Positions 10,201 to 23,100 are shown, numbered from the stretch's first letter. The stretch: DNA of 64,000 nucleotides from Crotophaga sulcirostris (GCA_013397455.1 VYZB01000015.1:529754-593753); one strand, 5' to 3'. Numbers and translations: made by a program. Notes: generated from the sequence alone by a model not told the origin.

Positions 10201-13200
10201 ATTGTATATTAATAACTATGTGACAGTCAGAAGATTAGTGTATACCAATCTATCTTATCAACAGAATTTGTGACTTAAACGTGTGTGATTTTGCTGCATG
10301 TACAATACATTCCTGGTTCAGCAGTGGGCTGTGGAGTTCATGTCATAGTAATGACAGATTGTAAAGATTTAAAGGCACATCTTTCTCTGTTCTATCGCTA
10401 TCAGGGTTGTTTGTTGGCTAATCAGTATTTTCTCAATTGATCATTGCCAAAGGATGAGTCAGGCCTACCATAACAGTTTCAGGTATTAGGTTACAGGCAG
10501 TTTTGGAGATAGAGAGGATGTTGGAGCTCTGTACATAATGTGTTGGCTCCCACAATTGGATTGTTTCTAGTAAATTATTATTTGAAAACACTTATTCTCT
10601 TTACTGTCTCTGTTCCCCTCACGTCAGGAGAATTCTTGAGCTTAATTCATTGTCCCTGAAATAAGAATCTTTTGTGAAGGAGTACTGAAGTTGCTCTGTT
10701 AAGGAACTTCAGTAATGGCTGGAACCAGAGAACAAGTACGACTAGATAACAAAAGAAGGAAATGAGAATGTGAGAAAAATAATGCTTCACACTTTGACGA
10801 ATGCTTTGTCATATTCTTTCTGCTGGTTAGAGGTAGCCAATGTCTCACACAACAGTGTTACAGGAGGAATTATATAATGCTAATTCATGCAGCTATTGAA
10901 TAGTAGTCGTTCCTCTTTTTGGAGGAAAGTAACTGTTCCTGGCTTCTGCCTTCTGTTCTATTTTTATTTTGTGCTCTTTTCACATTTGTGGAAGACATTT
11001 CATTAGAGTTTCCCAGAAATGTCTAGCCATACATTGGAGAAAAACACGTCTGCCTATGACTTTCTATGGAACCCTGGTTTGTACGACCTTTCAATTCTTA
11101 ACTATTGTAAATACTTTCTAGCATTGAGAAGGACAAGACTGTAATTGGCGAAGAGGAGAATGATGAAGAGATTGTGCATGTCCTTCCTTTTTTAATTTAA
11201 ACAATCTTTAACTTAAGCTTCTGTCCAAGAAACACTTTCTTTGAAAAATGAAAGCAAATCTATTGTTCCATTAGATTTTTTTGCAGGTTCTTTTTTTATT
11301 TTTGTAATTGTGATTGCTGGAATGAAATAATGTCTTTGTTTAGTAATTGCATACTAGCTATTAAGAACTTCTATATACTTATAAGTACATTATTATACAA
11401 AAAATTGATTTCTAAGTTAAATGTCTCTCACCCTAGTGGATAGTAATGCCAATGACTTTAGTACTGGTGTACTTCTTGCTTTCTTTTTACCAGCATAATA
11501 AATTATGGTAGTAATGTTTTACAAGAGTTTTAATTTACCAGTTAAATTTCCAATGAGCTTGTCATGATTCCTCAACTAGGTCTACATTTTCCCCTGTCTT
11601 TACCAATTGAGGGCACTTCCTCCTACCTCTGAGTGCTTTCAAGCCCCTGTTCCTTTATCTATCTTTGAGCATAGCCATCATTTTGCTGTTCCATAGTACA
11701 CACTGAACTTCAGCACCGGGCTTCCTTGGCAGGTCTAACTGATTTGTGATCAGGGTTAAATAAAACAACCAGAAAGATTTAAATCCAAAGTTAATTTTAA
11801 TACTAAGAATCAAATATAGCAAAATATAAAATGGATTTTAAACCAAAGGCCATCCTTTGTATCTTACGCTTTGGTTTATCTCTTCCAGTTTGTAGACTTG
11901 GTTGGTCTGGTTTCTGCAGTTGCTGAAAGACCTGTGTAACACAGTAGCTTTTTGTGAAAAAGTGAAAAGGCTTGAGCAATAGACATGACAAACACGACAG
12001 AGGGTGCAGCTAGTTTTGCAGCTGTGAGCAGTCCTGTTATTAATGTCGGTTATTAAGACAGCATCATATCCCTTCATGGTTAACAACAAGCGTTCAGTTT
12101 ATCTGCTGGCATTCAATACTATAGAGCTTTCAGACTGAGTACGGCATACCTCCTCTTTAATTTCTGTCTCGGAGGTGATGAAGGAAGTTTAAAACCTGTT
12201 CAGATGGCCTAGATCTGTCAGAGAAAAGAGAGTCGAGCCGTTCACATAACCATTGTAGGAACTCTGAAATTCACTCTATGAATCTGATATAATAAAAGCT
12301 CTTTCGATATCTGAGTTTGATTGAAAAGGTGAAGGTGGAGCAATCTTTCTGTGTTTTCAACACTAATAAAACTTGTGGCTGGAATTTACCTTTTTACTGA
12401 TATTAGCAAGTTCGGAAGCTGGAGAACAGCTACAATCGTGTTTTACCACCACCTTGTGTTACTTGATTGGCCTGAATATCTTTTTCCCAGTGATTAAAAT
12501 TTATGATTTGGAATGATACAGCTAGGCATAGCAGTAGTCTCATAGATCTTGTAGTGTTACGTTTCTTTGCCTGTTCAAAAGTATGGTAGTACTTTTTTGA
12601 AGTTATTCCTTTTAATCTTGAAGCGTCTGCTCAAAAATGTATTAAATCCCCTGGTGCCTGGAAAAGAATAATAATGGTGCATCATCTAATAAAATTTCTA
12701 AGCCAGCATAAAGAATCTGAAAAGAACACCTTTTTAGATGTCTCCCTCTTTCTTAAAAAAAACAATCCCACCACAAAACGCAAGATACACAAGATTAGAA
12801 GTAAATACACCTTTATTTGTCATTCATTTTGCTGTTAGGTAACAAACCTTTGAAAAGCTACTTCCAAAGTTACAATGTCTTATTTTAATGATAATAGAAA
12901 CTCCTTCTTCAGAGACTTAAGTGATGTGCAAAGTGTAAAACACTTTGTGTATCACCTTGTTACTACTTTGTGAAGTTTAAAGAAGAGCCCAGTGCTGCTT
13001 TGTTTTTGGTGCTGGAAATTTGGTCATAACCTACCAAAAAGAACAGTAAAGACAGAATTCAGCTTGAGATTAACACCTAAAATAGGTGTCCAGTTGTAGC
13101 TATCTACATGCGAGGTGGTTGCTTTAGCTTCATAGTCAAGGGAGACCCAGGGTGGGGTTCAGGTACATAACTTACTTTAAAACACTCCAGAGTAACTTGT

Positions 13201-13689
13201 CTGGCCTCCAAGTGCCGTTTCAGATGGCTGCAGAATCCAGTCTGAGTCAGACGTGAGATGCCTTGCATCATATCTGTCAATCCTTTCCCTTGGGCATCTC
13301 AGATGGTTCTAGATGGTTGTGTTTGGGCATTTGAATGCTGTTCCTTATCAACAGACCTGTAAAGTGATTCTGCTTGCCCTAAAACAGATACCTACTTTGG
13401 ATCAGCTGAATTGTACTTCAAGTCAATAACTTGCCCTAAACATATATTTTAACTATCTGTAGTAAGCATTGTAAATGTGTCAAAATATCTAAGATACTTA
13501 GATAGGATTTATAGCATCTGTGACCATGCCCATGTTCATGGATATGCCAGATACTATGTTTACTCAAATGAACAGAGTAGTTATATTTCAATGCCTAAAC
13601 TTAGATGTCTTAACCTCAAGTACCTATGTTACTGGTAGGTAACAGGAAGAATATTAGCCTCATGTACAACAATTATGAAATTAATTAAC
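7206..13689. other. Unannotated AT-rich stretch (6.5 kb)
   Basis: No gene, RNA or known repeat is recognised. It contains a T14 run (7626-7639), a perfect 8-bp-stem hairpin (8485-8510) and scattered short open frames. The minus-strand frame at 9210-9458 reads somewhat protein-like but lacks a credible donor and ends in a stop. A minus-strand stretch around 13170-13250 has a GTAAGT donor and a short frame, also unassigned. Confidence 0.45.
8485..8510. repeat. Perfect inverted repeat (8-bp arms)
   Basis: TGTTGTCA at 8485-8492 is the exact reverse complement of TGACAACA at 8503-8510, with a 10-base AT-rich loop. It could fold as a small hairpin. No flanking homology, tail or known family accompanies it, and an inverted repeat of this size is expected a few times by chance in 64 kb. 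Confidence 0.5.
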
Positions 13690-13827
13690 CTTGGAGGCAA
13701 TTTCTGCTAAAATTTTATTTTCGTCCCTTTCTTTGTCTGTCATTTCCTGATGTAGTCTAGTGCAAAATCCTAACTTGTGTAAAAATACCTCTGCTCTCAA
13801 TTCAGAGGCTGAATCTTCAATTGAGGA
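13690..13827 (-). CDS. Candidate internal coding exon, unknown gene (weak)
   Basis: On the minus strand a 138-bp, phase-0 open segment (46 codons) is bounded by an acceptor ending GTTTTCAG and a donor-like AAG|GTTAAT. A branch-point-like CTAAC lies about 40 bases upstream of the acceptor. The peptide is hydrophilic and charged toward its C-terminal end (for example HQEMTDKERDENKILAEIAS), suggesting a helical or coiled-coil segment. It sits within a 90-codon open frame (13681-13953). Against it, the donor has T at +3, the pyrimidine tract is weak, and I recognise no family. No second exon can be linked to it. Chance remains the leading alternative. Confidence 0.25.
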
Positions 13828-14536
13828 CTGAAAACTCTGGCCTACTGGCCAAACTGGGTAAGTTAGATTTAATGTTTCTGACAATTCTAAGAGAAATAAA
13901 TAAATCAAACAATAACTTTTTGAAAGCAGTTTTGGAAAGGGTGATTTCAGCATTCCTTCTAAATCATAAAGAGCATGACATTATTTAAATTTTATTTCTC
14001 AGGTCAACATTTGTGGCTAAGGGCATCATCTAGAGTGATAGTTAACTTCAGAACAAGCATTTATTGGACTATAGTGTAATAGGAGGAAATGAGAGGAAGA
14101 GTTTCTACATGAATGAATAAGCATATACTGAATGCATGCGAAAATCTACTTACAGAGTTTAGGAGCGATAAACCAAATGTGCAGTCCTGAAAGAGGTATA
14201 GACTGTATTAATTATTTTTGTGACAATGGCACTTAGCATAACCAGTCAGAAGTGAGATGCTGAACAAAGAGAAAGCAAAAGATTTTTCCGTCCTTTACTT
14301 TCATTCACTTGCAAGACTGACCCCTGCAAGACAATCTCTAGTACTTAGTTGTTATTGCAGCTTTCTGCCTGTAGGTCTACAATAAGTCAGAACACTGTCC
14401 TAGCTGTGGCAGTGGTCCATGTGCCTCAACTTACGAGGAGTGGGGAGTATATAATTTCTAATATCTACTACAGTTTTATTAAAACAAACAATGAGAATGT
14501 TATAAATATTTCCTTTGTGGTTTTGATTTTCCCATG
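13828..14536. other. Unannotated stretch before the solo LTR
   Basis: No known repeat or gene is seen. A good plus-strand donor-like site (ACTGG|GTAAGT) occurs at about 13854-13862 with no convincing exon before it. Confidence 0.45.
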
Positions 14537-14541
14537 AGCAA
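14537..14541. repeat. Target-site duplication, left copy
   Basis: AGCAA directly before the LTR terminus TGTAAG. It is repeated exactly after the other terminus at 15350-15354, marking the integration site of the solo LTR. Confidence 0.75.
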
Positions 14542-14666
14542 TGTAAGGGTCCAGCCCCAACAGACCTGCTGAGGCTGGATGGGAGGGGTGGGTTTCTTTT
14601 GGTCATTTCCACAGCGCCCACGGAAATGACAACAATCACGTCAGGGGTCTACTCAAAATTCCAATC

Positions 14667-14677
14667 TTTATTTTATT
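14667..14677 (-). terminator. LTR polyadenylation signals
   Basis: Two overlapping AATAAA hexamers on the minus strand, followed by a GT-rich stretch (around GACGTGATTGTTGT, minus strand near 14640), as expected for the R/U5 boundary of a retroviral LTR. Confidence 0.65.
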
Positions 14678-14950
14678 TTGATCTCAGTCAAAGTCACAAC
14701 AATTTACAGCAAGAACCTGGCAAAAGGTTGGCTTCCTACGAAAACAGCAGCAGCTCAAATACAGTCAGTACCACCCAAGAGTGCCAAGAAGTGAGGTAGA
14801 TTGTGAGAAAGAAGTGTGGTACAAGAAAAATAGTAGAAAAGGGGGAACATAACAGAAAAACAATCACTTCCCCGATGGCTCCAGTGAAGACCTCAGCAGA
14901 AAACATGGTCTATGGGGCGGAGGGCACACATGTTTGCTTTTTGATATATG

Positions 14951-14959
14951 CTTTTTATA
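14951..14959 (-). promoter_or_regulatory. LTR TATA box
   Basis: TATAAAAAG on the minus strand, about 390 bases into the LTR from its 5' end and 280 bases before the polyadenylation signals, the normal U3 position. It is intact, so the LTR could in principle still start transcription. Nothing in the sequence shows that it does. Confidence 0.65.
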
Positions 14960-15349
14960 GATCTCTGTCCCCTGTTAGCATATGAGGTGCACAGAGGAGG
15001 GGTCTTTCCATGTCTATGCAATATTCCTGCTTGGAAGGTCCTCAAAGTGGTACATGTGTAGAAGTCCCTTCTGGATTGTTCCTGCACTTGCAGTTTAATA
15101 GCAACTGTTTGAACTCCCTTAGCGCACATGCGCAGTAAGGGGCACTCTTGCCTCTTCAGAGTGCACAAGCCCCTTGGCCCCTGAATCCCTTGACGTGGAC
15201 GCTTCAGTGGACACCAGCAACCCAGCGCAGATGTGTGTGTGGGGAAGCACCTACTCCTGCACCAGACTGCACAAAGCCCCAGGCACGTACAACCTCACAC
15301 CAAGACAAGTGTTAAAGACACACGTGCAAATAATAAATCAACTCTTACA

Positions 15350-15354
15350 AGCAA
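15350..15354. repeat. Target-site duplication, right copy
   Basis: AGCAA directly after the CTTACA terminus, matching the left copy at 14537-14541. Confidence 0.75.
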
Positions 15355-17674
15355 CTTGACTGTGATTCATTAACTTTCTTTAGATTTGGCTCGATGTAGA
15401 ATATAGGTCTACTGGCGTCAGTCCCTCAACTCCCATTGTACTCATCGGAACTGGGTAGAATAAATCCATGGAAAAAACCACCAACAGAAACCAAAACAAA
15501 ATAACTCTCCTTTGTCTAATGGGTGTAAGTAATATAAGAAGTACATCTCCTTTACTACTTAGATTATTAAACTCTCTACCCCAGAATTACAGAGAATATT
15601 AAACATAAGTAGTTTTCCTTATCATTTGTTTTGTGCAGTGATTCTTAGTGTAGGCAGCAACAATTGAAGTCACTGGGTAAACAAAATGCTTGGGCCTCAA
15701 CCCTTACATGGTTAGGCAAAATGCCCTCTTTATTCATCCCATATCTGTTTTTTTTTGTTCCCAGAATTCATTTCTTCACTCCTCATTACCAGCAAAATAT
15801 GTTTTTACTGTATTTTAGTTTACTGAGGGTTTTCAAGGATCCTTACTATTTCTAGTCTATGAAAAACCTGTTTTGATTCCCTGATACCTGTACTTGAGAA
15901 GTTCTTGTTGTAGGACACTTGTATTAGGAGAACATCAATATCTGACTAATTAAAGATGAAATGCCAAATAAATATTGAGTAAAGCAGTTTTCTAATTTTT
16001 CTAATGAATTGTGAAATACATGAAAGCATTAATTATGGTTGGAAAGATCCTAAGTACCATTTTGTGAAGAGTTCTTACAATTATAATTGCAAGAAATGAT
16101 GCAAATAACTAAAGATATAAGATTTGATAAAAAGGTTTGTCATGCCTTTTAAGATACAGACATGAAATCTTTTCTGGCAGGTAAAATTGTAAGGTCCTGC
16201 AGAAATATGGAGACTGCTTCTTTCAGTGAAAAAACATTAGCCTTCTTATGTACTTAGCTGCCTTCTTTTATAATTAAAAAAATAAAAAAGTTTTAAAATT
16301 TGCTTTTAAAAAGCTTATGCAATAAAAAAAAAATATGCCTAGTACATTATTTATGATAACCTATGATAACTGTTATTACAGGTTTTGTAACTAATGACCT
16401 AATCTGTCTTTAAATGTTAGAGTGGATAGATGTGCTTAGATTGATGGATACAGTTTAAAACCCTAGGGCCTGTCTATAACAGAAGGAATTAGCATCAGCA
16501 ATTTGTACAGCTGAACTCATGGTGAATGCATCTCATATAAAAATGAATGAAGGATGAACTTTGTTCAGTGCTTATTCAAAGGAACCATTACATGTGGGAC
16601 TGGGTTTTGACCAAATCATGTGTCTGCCTGTGGCTAGAATGCCCATGAGCTATGTGATAACATCTTTAAAGCAACAGGTCTAATGGTTAGCAACAAGGTC
16701 ATGATACATCTGCTTTCAGCCTGTACAAACAGCTGCCCAGCAGTACTTGTGCAAAGTGGAACATTTTTGCTGAACCCATTTCATTCCACTCTGTCTCTTA
16801 GATGGGATAGAAGTGCTTGAAGGCTGTGATGCAGCATGGTCTCTAGGAAGCAGCTTGCATGTTGTACACATCCATATGTACCTGCTGTAAACAAACACAG
16901 ACTTTGAAAAAACCCAGAAAATTAAAACAAACCACCTAGTTTTTGATTATTTACATGATGGCTTTTGTAGGGCCTTTAACAATCAGGATACATATATATT
17001 GTGTTTGTAGTGAATATCTGTCAAGAGTCATTAAGTTCTTTCTCTGTATTAAACAGGTTGCATTATTACCTTGAGTTCACTATGTGCATTAAATTTGAAG
17101 CATTAATTTTGTATCGTTTGGCAGGTTTTATTTTGATTGCGGTATAGATGCATTTATAATCACCCTCCATTTTTGTAATAAAAAAGGAGGGAGATAACAG
17201 AACTTCGGAAGCTTTTCTGCATTATTTCACCTTTTGTTTCCTCACAAACCTTCCCAAATGAGTATATTAGCATTATTTCGTAGAAGAAATTTTGCTCCTC
17301 TTAATTCTTTGTATAGTTTATTTCCCATAGCAGCATAGAGGAGAGCATGAGAAAAACTCTTAGTAGGATCTTAACTTTCATCCTACTTTCACTCTAAATG
17401 TAGGTTGGGAATTCTACTTTCTGTAGAGTGTGATTTTTTTATAGTGTCCAGCTGACCTGCTGGGCTACATCAGCAGTACTGCTTAGTGCTAACGGGAATG
17501 AAACTTTAACATGAGGAGACAGCAGATTTTCTTTGGGTGATGTAGATGTCTTTCTCAGAGCCAATAAACCCAGTCTTCCCACCCCCTGCGGTCAAAGCAT
17601 CTTTTAGATGTGAGGTCTGCATTTTCAGCTGATGCATGTCCATGTTACTTTATGTAGGGATATGAAGTCCTTGT
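15355..17674. other. Unannotated AT-rich stretch
   Basis: No gene or known repeat is recognised. A-rich low-complexity sequence (including A10 at 16324-16333) occurs around 16275-16335. Short open frames have no recognisable content. Confidence 0.5.
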
Positions 17675-17725
17675 GTCTTCCATTGACCTCAGTTATAATT
17701 TGCAGTTCTGCAGCTCTGAGTGGAA
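17675..17725 (+). repeat. Possible ancient amniote repeat fragment
   Basis: CTTCCATTGACCTCAGTTAT followed by AATTTGCAGTTCTGCAGCTCTGAG resembles the phrase 'cattgacttcagtgggagctgcaggtgctcagcacctctga', which recurs in an old sauropsid interspersed repeat. It is short and diverged, and the match is from memory. Confidence 0.35.
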
Positions 17726-18712
17726 ACTTTTTATGAACACAAATTAAGATCGCTTGGGTAAATTGTGAGACAGCCTGCATAACTTACTGTCATTTGTGCA
17801 TGTAAAAAGATTATGTGCATACAATTCAGCCCATATGCTGAAAAAACCCAACACTGTGTTTTAATAAAATCCTCTAATTAAATCAAATTTAAACTGTTTG
17901 TTAGTGTATCTGTCCTGAAGAGTCCTGACTCAGATCTGTATGACACCCTTCTGTACACTAAAGAAGCAGCCATTGCCAGGTCAAATTTTTCAAAAATTAC
18001 TGTCAGATGCAGCTTACTGCAAAGACAGTCAGGAAGTCCTTGAAAAAGGAGATGAACCTTTATAAGATTTGTATCCAAGTAGTCTACTGAAAGAAACTAA
18101 TCCCCGTCTCCAAACAATCTTCACCCAAATAATGTTTTTGCATATCTTTACTATAGTGATATCTGCAGTAGGTTTTATTTCCAAAGATTTCTGCAAAACA
18201 CTCCCAAATAAAGTAGTCTGGTGATTGCAAGTAGTGTCTTGTGTTGAATTTCTTCACATCCCTTTCTTTCTGTAACATTTAAATGAAATTTTTGTCCTCA
18301 AGCCAGATGGGATTGAGGACATTTTTTAGGTCTTGATCACTGAACAAACTGTCCTAGGAAGTGCATCCTCATTGTGCAGAGGATAAGCTGGCATTTCTAG
18401 TTCTGATTATTTAGTTCAGTGATTGTAGCTATTATGCAGTACAGGTGACAAGAAAGACCTTTGCCTTTGAGCTTTAGTTAGAAAGCTTGGTTAGTCAGGA
18501 GATGCCGTTGTGTCAGCTACAAGGTTAGAAACACTGTGGACTTTGGGTGCTTCGGAGAGCTGTTACAGCCTTAAAATAAAAGATGTGGCTCTTCTTTAGT
18601 GCAAAAAATCACATTCAATGCATTCTTAGTTGTAGAGTTCACTGTTTCAATCCCTAGTGAAAAAAACTTAAGGCAATAATCACATTAGCTAATAAAAACA
18701 GAATTTGAATTT

Positions 18713-18742
18713 CTGATCTAGACAAAGCTGATCTAGACAAAG
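18713..18742. repeat. Tandem duplication, 15 bp x 2
   Basis: CTGATCTAGACAAAG occurs twice head to tail with no mismatch. It is a recent slippage-type microduplication and may be variable between individuals. Confidence 0.85.
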
Positions 18743-20101
18743 CTATTAGGACAGTTGTACGCTAGTCTGAGGACCAAATCTGGGATTTCTACGGGTGCTT
18801 TTGATGGGTCCATACATATGCCTAAGTTTAGGCTGCACGCAGAAAAATTTCAGCTGATCAAACATGCATTTTCTTGCATTTCAGAACAAACAGATTTTGG
18901 CCCTTGATATATGTTGAATTTTTTAAAATTCTACAGAGGAATGCTTTTATGACCTTGACTGTAATTACTGAAAATGCTGTATTTCCCCATCATAGTTTGG
19001 AGAGCAATTTTCAAAATTATGGAAAATGAGAGCTTGAATAGCCATGCAGTTATCTATGACGACCTGGACAATTTGTATTGACCTGCTTTAATTTTAAAGG
19101 AAAAAGTATCTCCTTTTACAAATCTTATCTCACTTACACATTCTGTTTGATTTCATGATATTGCTGTATTGTTGATAGTTCTATTCATAGGAGGTCCACC
19201 ATCGTCTGTCAGGGATATATATTGTAGCTCTCAGACCAGGTGCAGTAGAGCTTTATTAAGCCCTATTGATCACTCACTCAAATAGGAGCACCTCATCTTG
19301 TAAGAAGATTGGTAAAGGAGGCTTCCTTTTTTTAGATCTGGGCTGAAGATACTGGGTTTTAGCTTTTCAGTTTCTCCAGAAACAGCGCAGAGAAGTTGGA
19401 TATGAAATGGCAAAAAACATTCTCCATTTTGGAGCTGCTGGGAGGCAGCAGACTCTTGGTAAAAGGACTCGACGCTCTGAATAAACACCTAGAACCAATA
19501 AGTACTCCAGTGCAATACGCAATTCATGCTCCGTCTGAAGCCAAGTAAGTGATTTCAGAATCTTTACACAGTCAATTAAAATTACTCACTTCACTTATGA
19601 TATGTCCTTGAAAGGGCTTACAGAGAGACAGTGTTCAAGAGATGTGAATTCTGTGGAGAAAGGTCATCCTTATATTATCAGAAAGTGTTTCATAAACACA
19701 GGGGCCAAGCAATTGAACCTGTGCATCGTGAAAGGAGTGCTAGATAGAGGAGTGTGGCAACATTAAAAAAAATAAGCAAAACCCACATCATTTTTCAATT
19801 CAGAACTCAAGACCTGTTTTTAGAATAAAATCTGTCCTTGATGGTTAACTTGAAATAGAAAAAGAAAATGTTAAGGATGCCGTTCTTTTTTTGACCTTTC
19901 CCATTTCATACATCTCAGCATAATGTTGTTTACAATGTAAATATGTTTAAGTATTTTAGGAACAAGAAACAAGATCTCAAGTTCTGGAAGGAGCTGAAAA
20001 ATGAAGTGAAGCTTTTGGCTGCCCTTCAAAAACTTCCAGTCTACAAAATCTTAGATCAATGAGCTTAGCTCATATAGAGACTTCTCAAAGAAAGTGGTGT
20101 A

Positions 20102-20131
20102 TGTGGCCTAAGCATCTATGGCCTAAGCATA
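20102..20131. repeat. Tandem duplication, 15 bp x 2 (imperfect)
   Basis: TGTGGCCTAAGCATC is followed at once by TATGGCCTAAGCATA, 13 of 15 positions identical. It is a slippage-type microduplication, older than the one at 18713. Confidence 0.75.
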
Positions 20132-23100
20132 GAGGTTTTCTGAACCACTCCTGTGAAAAATACATCAAATACTAGATTTCATAATCTGCTCTCTTTGATT
20201 GCCTGAAATAAAAGACTGTTCATAAAACAATTGTTTCATTTCTGTTTTCAAAATAAATTGGCTATGGATTTCTTTTTGTAATGTGCTTGACGAAGTAAGA
20301 TGTACCATTTTTCCTTTGGATATTTTGAGGACTTTTAGATGTAACTGTCAAGAGAAAAGTAGCATGCTAATGTGAATGACAAATAATAAAATTTCTAATC
20401 AACATTAGTTTTGTTGCCTATTGAAATGCTGTGGTTCACCTGCTTTGATTGCTACAGAAGGGGAAAAGAGTCAGCTTCTCTTTTGAGTGCTCTCAGGATA
20501 TTTATTTACAATTCAGCATTTATGCAATACTGTAATTTGGGGTGTGGGAGAAGTGGTTTCTGAAGTAATGGATGACATTTTTGTGTGAAGCCAGATGATA
20601 GAGTCCTTTTCATTGTCACATTGAGAACTCACTGAGGGCTGTTGCAAGGGCAGTATGACAGAAGTAGCTCTGGCACAGTAAGTGCTGGTGATTGTGTCCA
20701 AATTCAGCTAGCTGGGATGTGGGACGCACAGGACTAGGGTAATGGTTTGAATAGGCAGTGTCAGCAGCTGAATGGAACACTGGAAGGTTAGAAAAAGTCA
20801 TGGGGGAACAGAGGGAGAAAGAAGGCTACCATGTCCAGCACATCAGTAATTTTTTCTTAGAAGTGTGTTTCAAAGTCAATGACATTTATTAGTAAATAGG
20901 TTAGGAAAACTTTGCAGATGACCCAGTTTCTGTTTGTAGGGCTTTTACTCCCGAACATTTAAATATGTAAGAACTTACATTGACATGTAAAAGAAAATTT
21001 GTTTAAAGTCATAGTTAGCTGTAGAATTTGCTGGGAATTGGACTGCAGAAGCAGAGGTTTGTGTGGCTGTTCCCTTCTTCCTCCCATAGACCACTCACAT
21101 CAGTATTTAGCTGCTTTGCTTGCTCCCCACACAGAGTTGACCTTGTTCTGACTGGCCTTGTACTTTCTCGTTTCTTTGTCTGTGTTAAAACCAGCTGGTT
21201 CGCTCTATGGAAATTCACAGCTAGGACCCTTTCAGCAGATGTCTACGTGGCTTCAGCAGCTCTTTTCCTCTGCCCTTCTGTGGCATCATTAGACTTTTAC
21301 CCTCACATTACAAAGTGAAAGCTGAGTTACTCAACTTTCTTGAAATATGTAGCAATTTAAAGACTATTTATAGTTGGACTTCAGAGCATATGGAGTGAGC
21401 ACAGCCAGAATAGTTATGACCTTCAGATCACTGCCCTCTCTTCACTCAACCCCCAGATTTACGTAAGACATTGTAGCCTTTTATTTTTGAACTAGGATCT
21501 GTCCTGGTGCATTTGTGATTATACAAGGTTTACTCCTGGAAACTTTGCAGTTTAAATTAGAATGCTTTCCAGCAGCATAACTTCACAGAAGTTTTCGCAC
21601 AGTTTATAACAAGATTATAACTGTGAAAAGGTCACTGTTTGTTCAATGTGCAAAGGAGACTGAAGTTGTGTTTGGGAGATGGCATCACCGCAAAACATAC
21701 TTGAGAAGTCAAACAATAGCATTGTCAAGGGGGTACAGCAAATGGTGTCTCTGTCTCTGCCAGCTTTCTTAAAAACATTTGACATTTGCTATGCTTCCTT
21801 ATTGCAAGAGAATTCTTGCTGCTTTAGCAAAAGGCAGGCTAGATTTGCACCAGACCAGGTACTGAGACCTCTTTTAGAACACCTTGACTATGCCAGGCAC
21901 TGAGCAGAATTTTGCATGGCTGTTCAGCCTCCAAGAAAAATTGGGAAACTCCCCTAATGTCACGTGGAAAACAGTGGTCTCAGCAAAGTTTTCTACCTTT
22001 TACACCTCAGATTTTAAAACTGCTTTCTGGCGACTCGTACCATTCTAAAAGACATTAGACTTGTGTTTGAATCTTCAGGGTTCAAAGCCTCCATCAAGAT
22101 CTTTCTAAATTTTCTTCTTGCAAAAGTGACAGGACTTGGAGATCTTTGTATGAATACAAAGCTGGGCCAATCTGATTTAGACCTGAGTTTCATTTCAAAT
22201 CAAAATTTTGTTCAAGATTTACTAAAGTTAGCAAGAATCTTGACAAAGCTTTGTGTAACAGTCTTTTTCTGAGTTCTTGCACACCTCTGAGAAAAAAAAA
22301 TATTTGTAAATGGGCAATAAACCAAACAGCGTGGTATAGCGGTGGTTATGATTTCTTTTAATGAGCATATGATTTTGATGGGCATCTTGAATGTCTTTTA
22401 CAGCATTAACTGGAAGATATCTGGGTGAAGGAATAACCTATACTCAGGGCTTCTTATGAGTTTGTGTTTTCCCTGTTTAGGGACACATTCTTGAGAGTAT
22501 TTTTCAAATAGACAATGGATTAAATTGCCCATCCTATGTAGAAGCCAGATTCCTCTTGTGGTATAAATTGACTGAGATTCCCAATGAAAGTTAAAAGTGA
22601 AAAAAAATTTATCAACTACCAGAAAGTATCAACTCTACTTCAGTTTCGTGCTTTTGGAATTTGTCACTATTCTGGTAGGGAACTAAATAAAAACCTTTGC
22701 CTTTAAGTTTTCCTCCAAAGTCAGAAATCTGTTTTGGATTTCAGCGTGAGCTTTTTGAGAGAATAGATGTCGTGACTAAGGTGCTCTTTTGGTTGTTGAA
22801 GGTACTGAGGTTCAGGTTCACTTTGTGAACATTCTGGAATGAGAGACTGTGCATACAATTGTCAAAAAGATATCAAGGAAGGACTTCTTCATTCCCTGGT
22901 TAGTTCCTTGCCATCTGTCTGCAATATTGTGACCATCTTAGTTAATTATTCCTTCAGGCTCACAACAGATCCTGTACTTTCCAAGGTGATGCCCTGTGGA
23001 GGTTAAGGTTTCCTTTAGGCCCTCCTCGGCAGAGCATGTTGTCTTAGCTGGGGATCTCACTTAAACTCCAGTAATTGAAAATTATGTCATGACTCCTGGA

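Larger units (their letters stand above)
14542..15349 (-). mobile_element. Solo LTR of an endogenous retrovirus, 808 bp
   Basis: A complete LTR read on the minus strand. The ends are a perfect 6-base inverted repeat (TGTAAG at 14542-14547, CTTACA at 15344-15349), flanked by the 5-bp duplication AGCAA. U3 runs from 15349 to about 14925. A TATA box (TATAAAAAG) lies at 14951-14959. R would begin about 30 bases downstream, near 14925. Two overlapping polyadenylation signals (AATAAA on the minus strand) lie at 14667-14672 and 14672-14677. U5 is the last 100 or so bases, ending GGGGCTGGACCCTTACA. No gag, pol or env sequence lies on either side, so this is a solo LTR left by recombination between two LTRs. 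A 5-bp duplication is typical of ERVL-type integration, but I do not assign the family. The several short open frames inside are not genes. Confidence 0.85.

Noticed and set aside
13165..13255. Minus-strand stretch with a GTAAGT donor and a peptide GFCSHLKRHLEARQ resembling a zinc-finger or LINE fragment
   Set aside because: Only one possible zinc ligand pair is spaced plausibly, the upstream frame is not supported and no repeat context is present. Too short to call.
14599..15359. Several short ORFs (14599-14799, 14803-14985, 14893-15168, 15174-15359)
   Set aside because: All lie inside or at the edge of the solo LTR and correspond to no retroviral gene.
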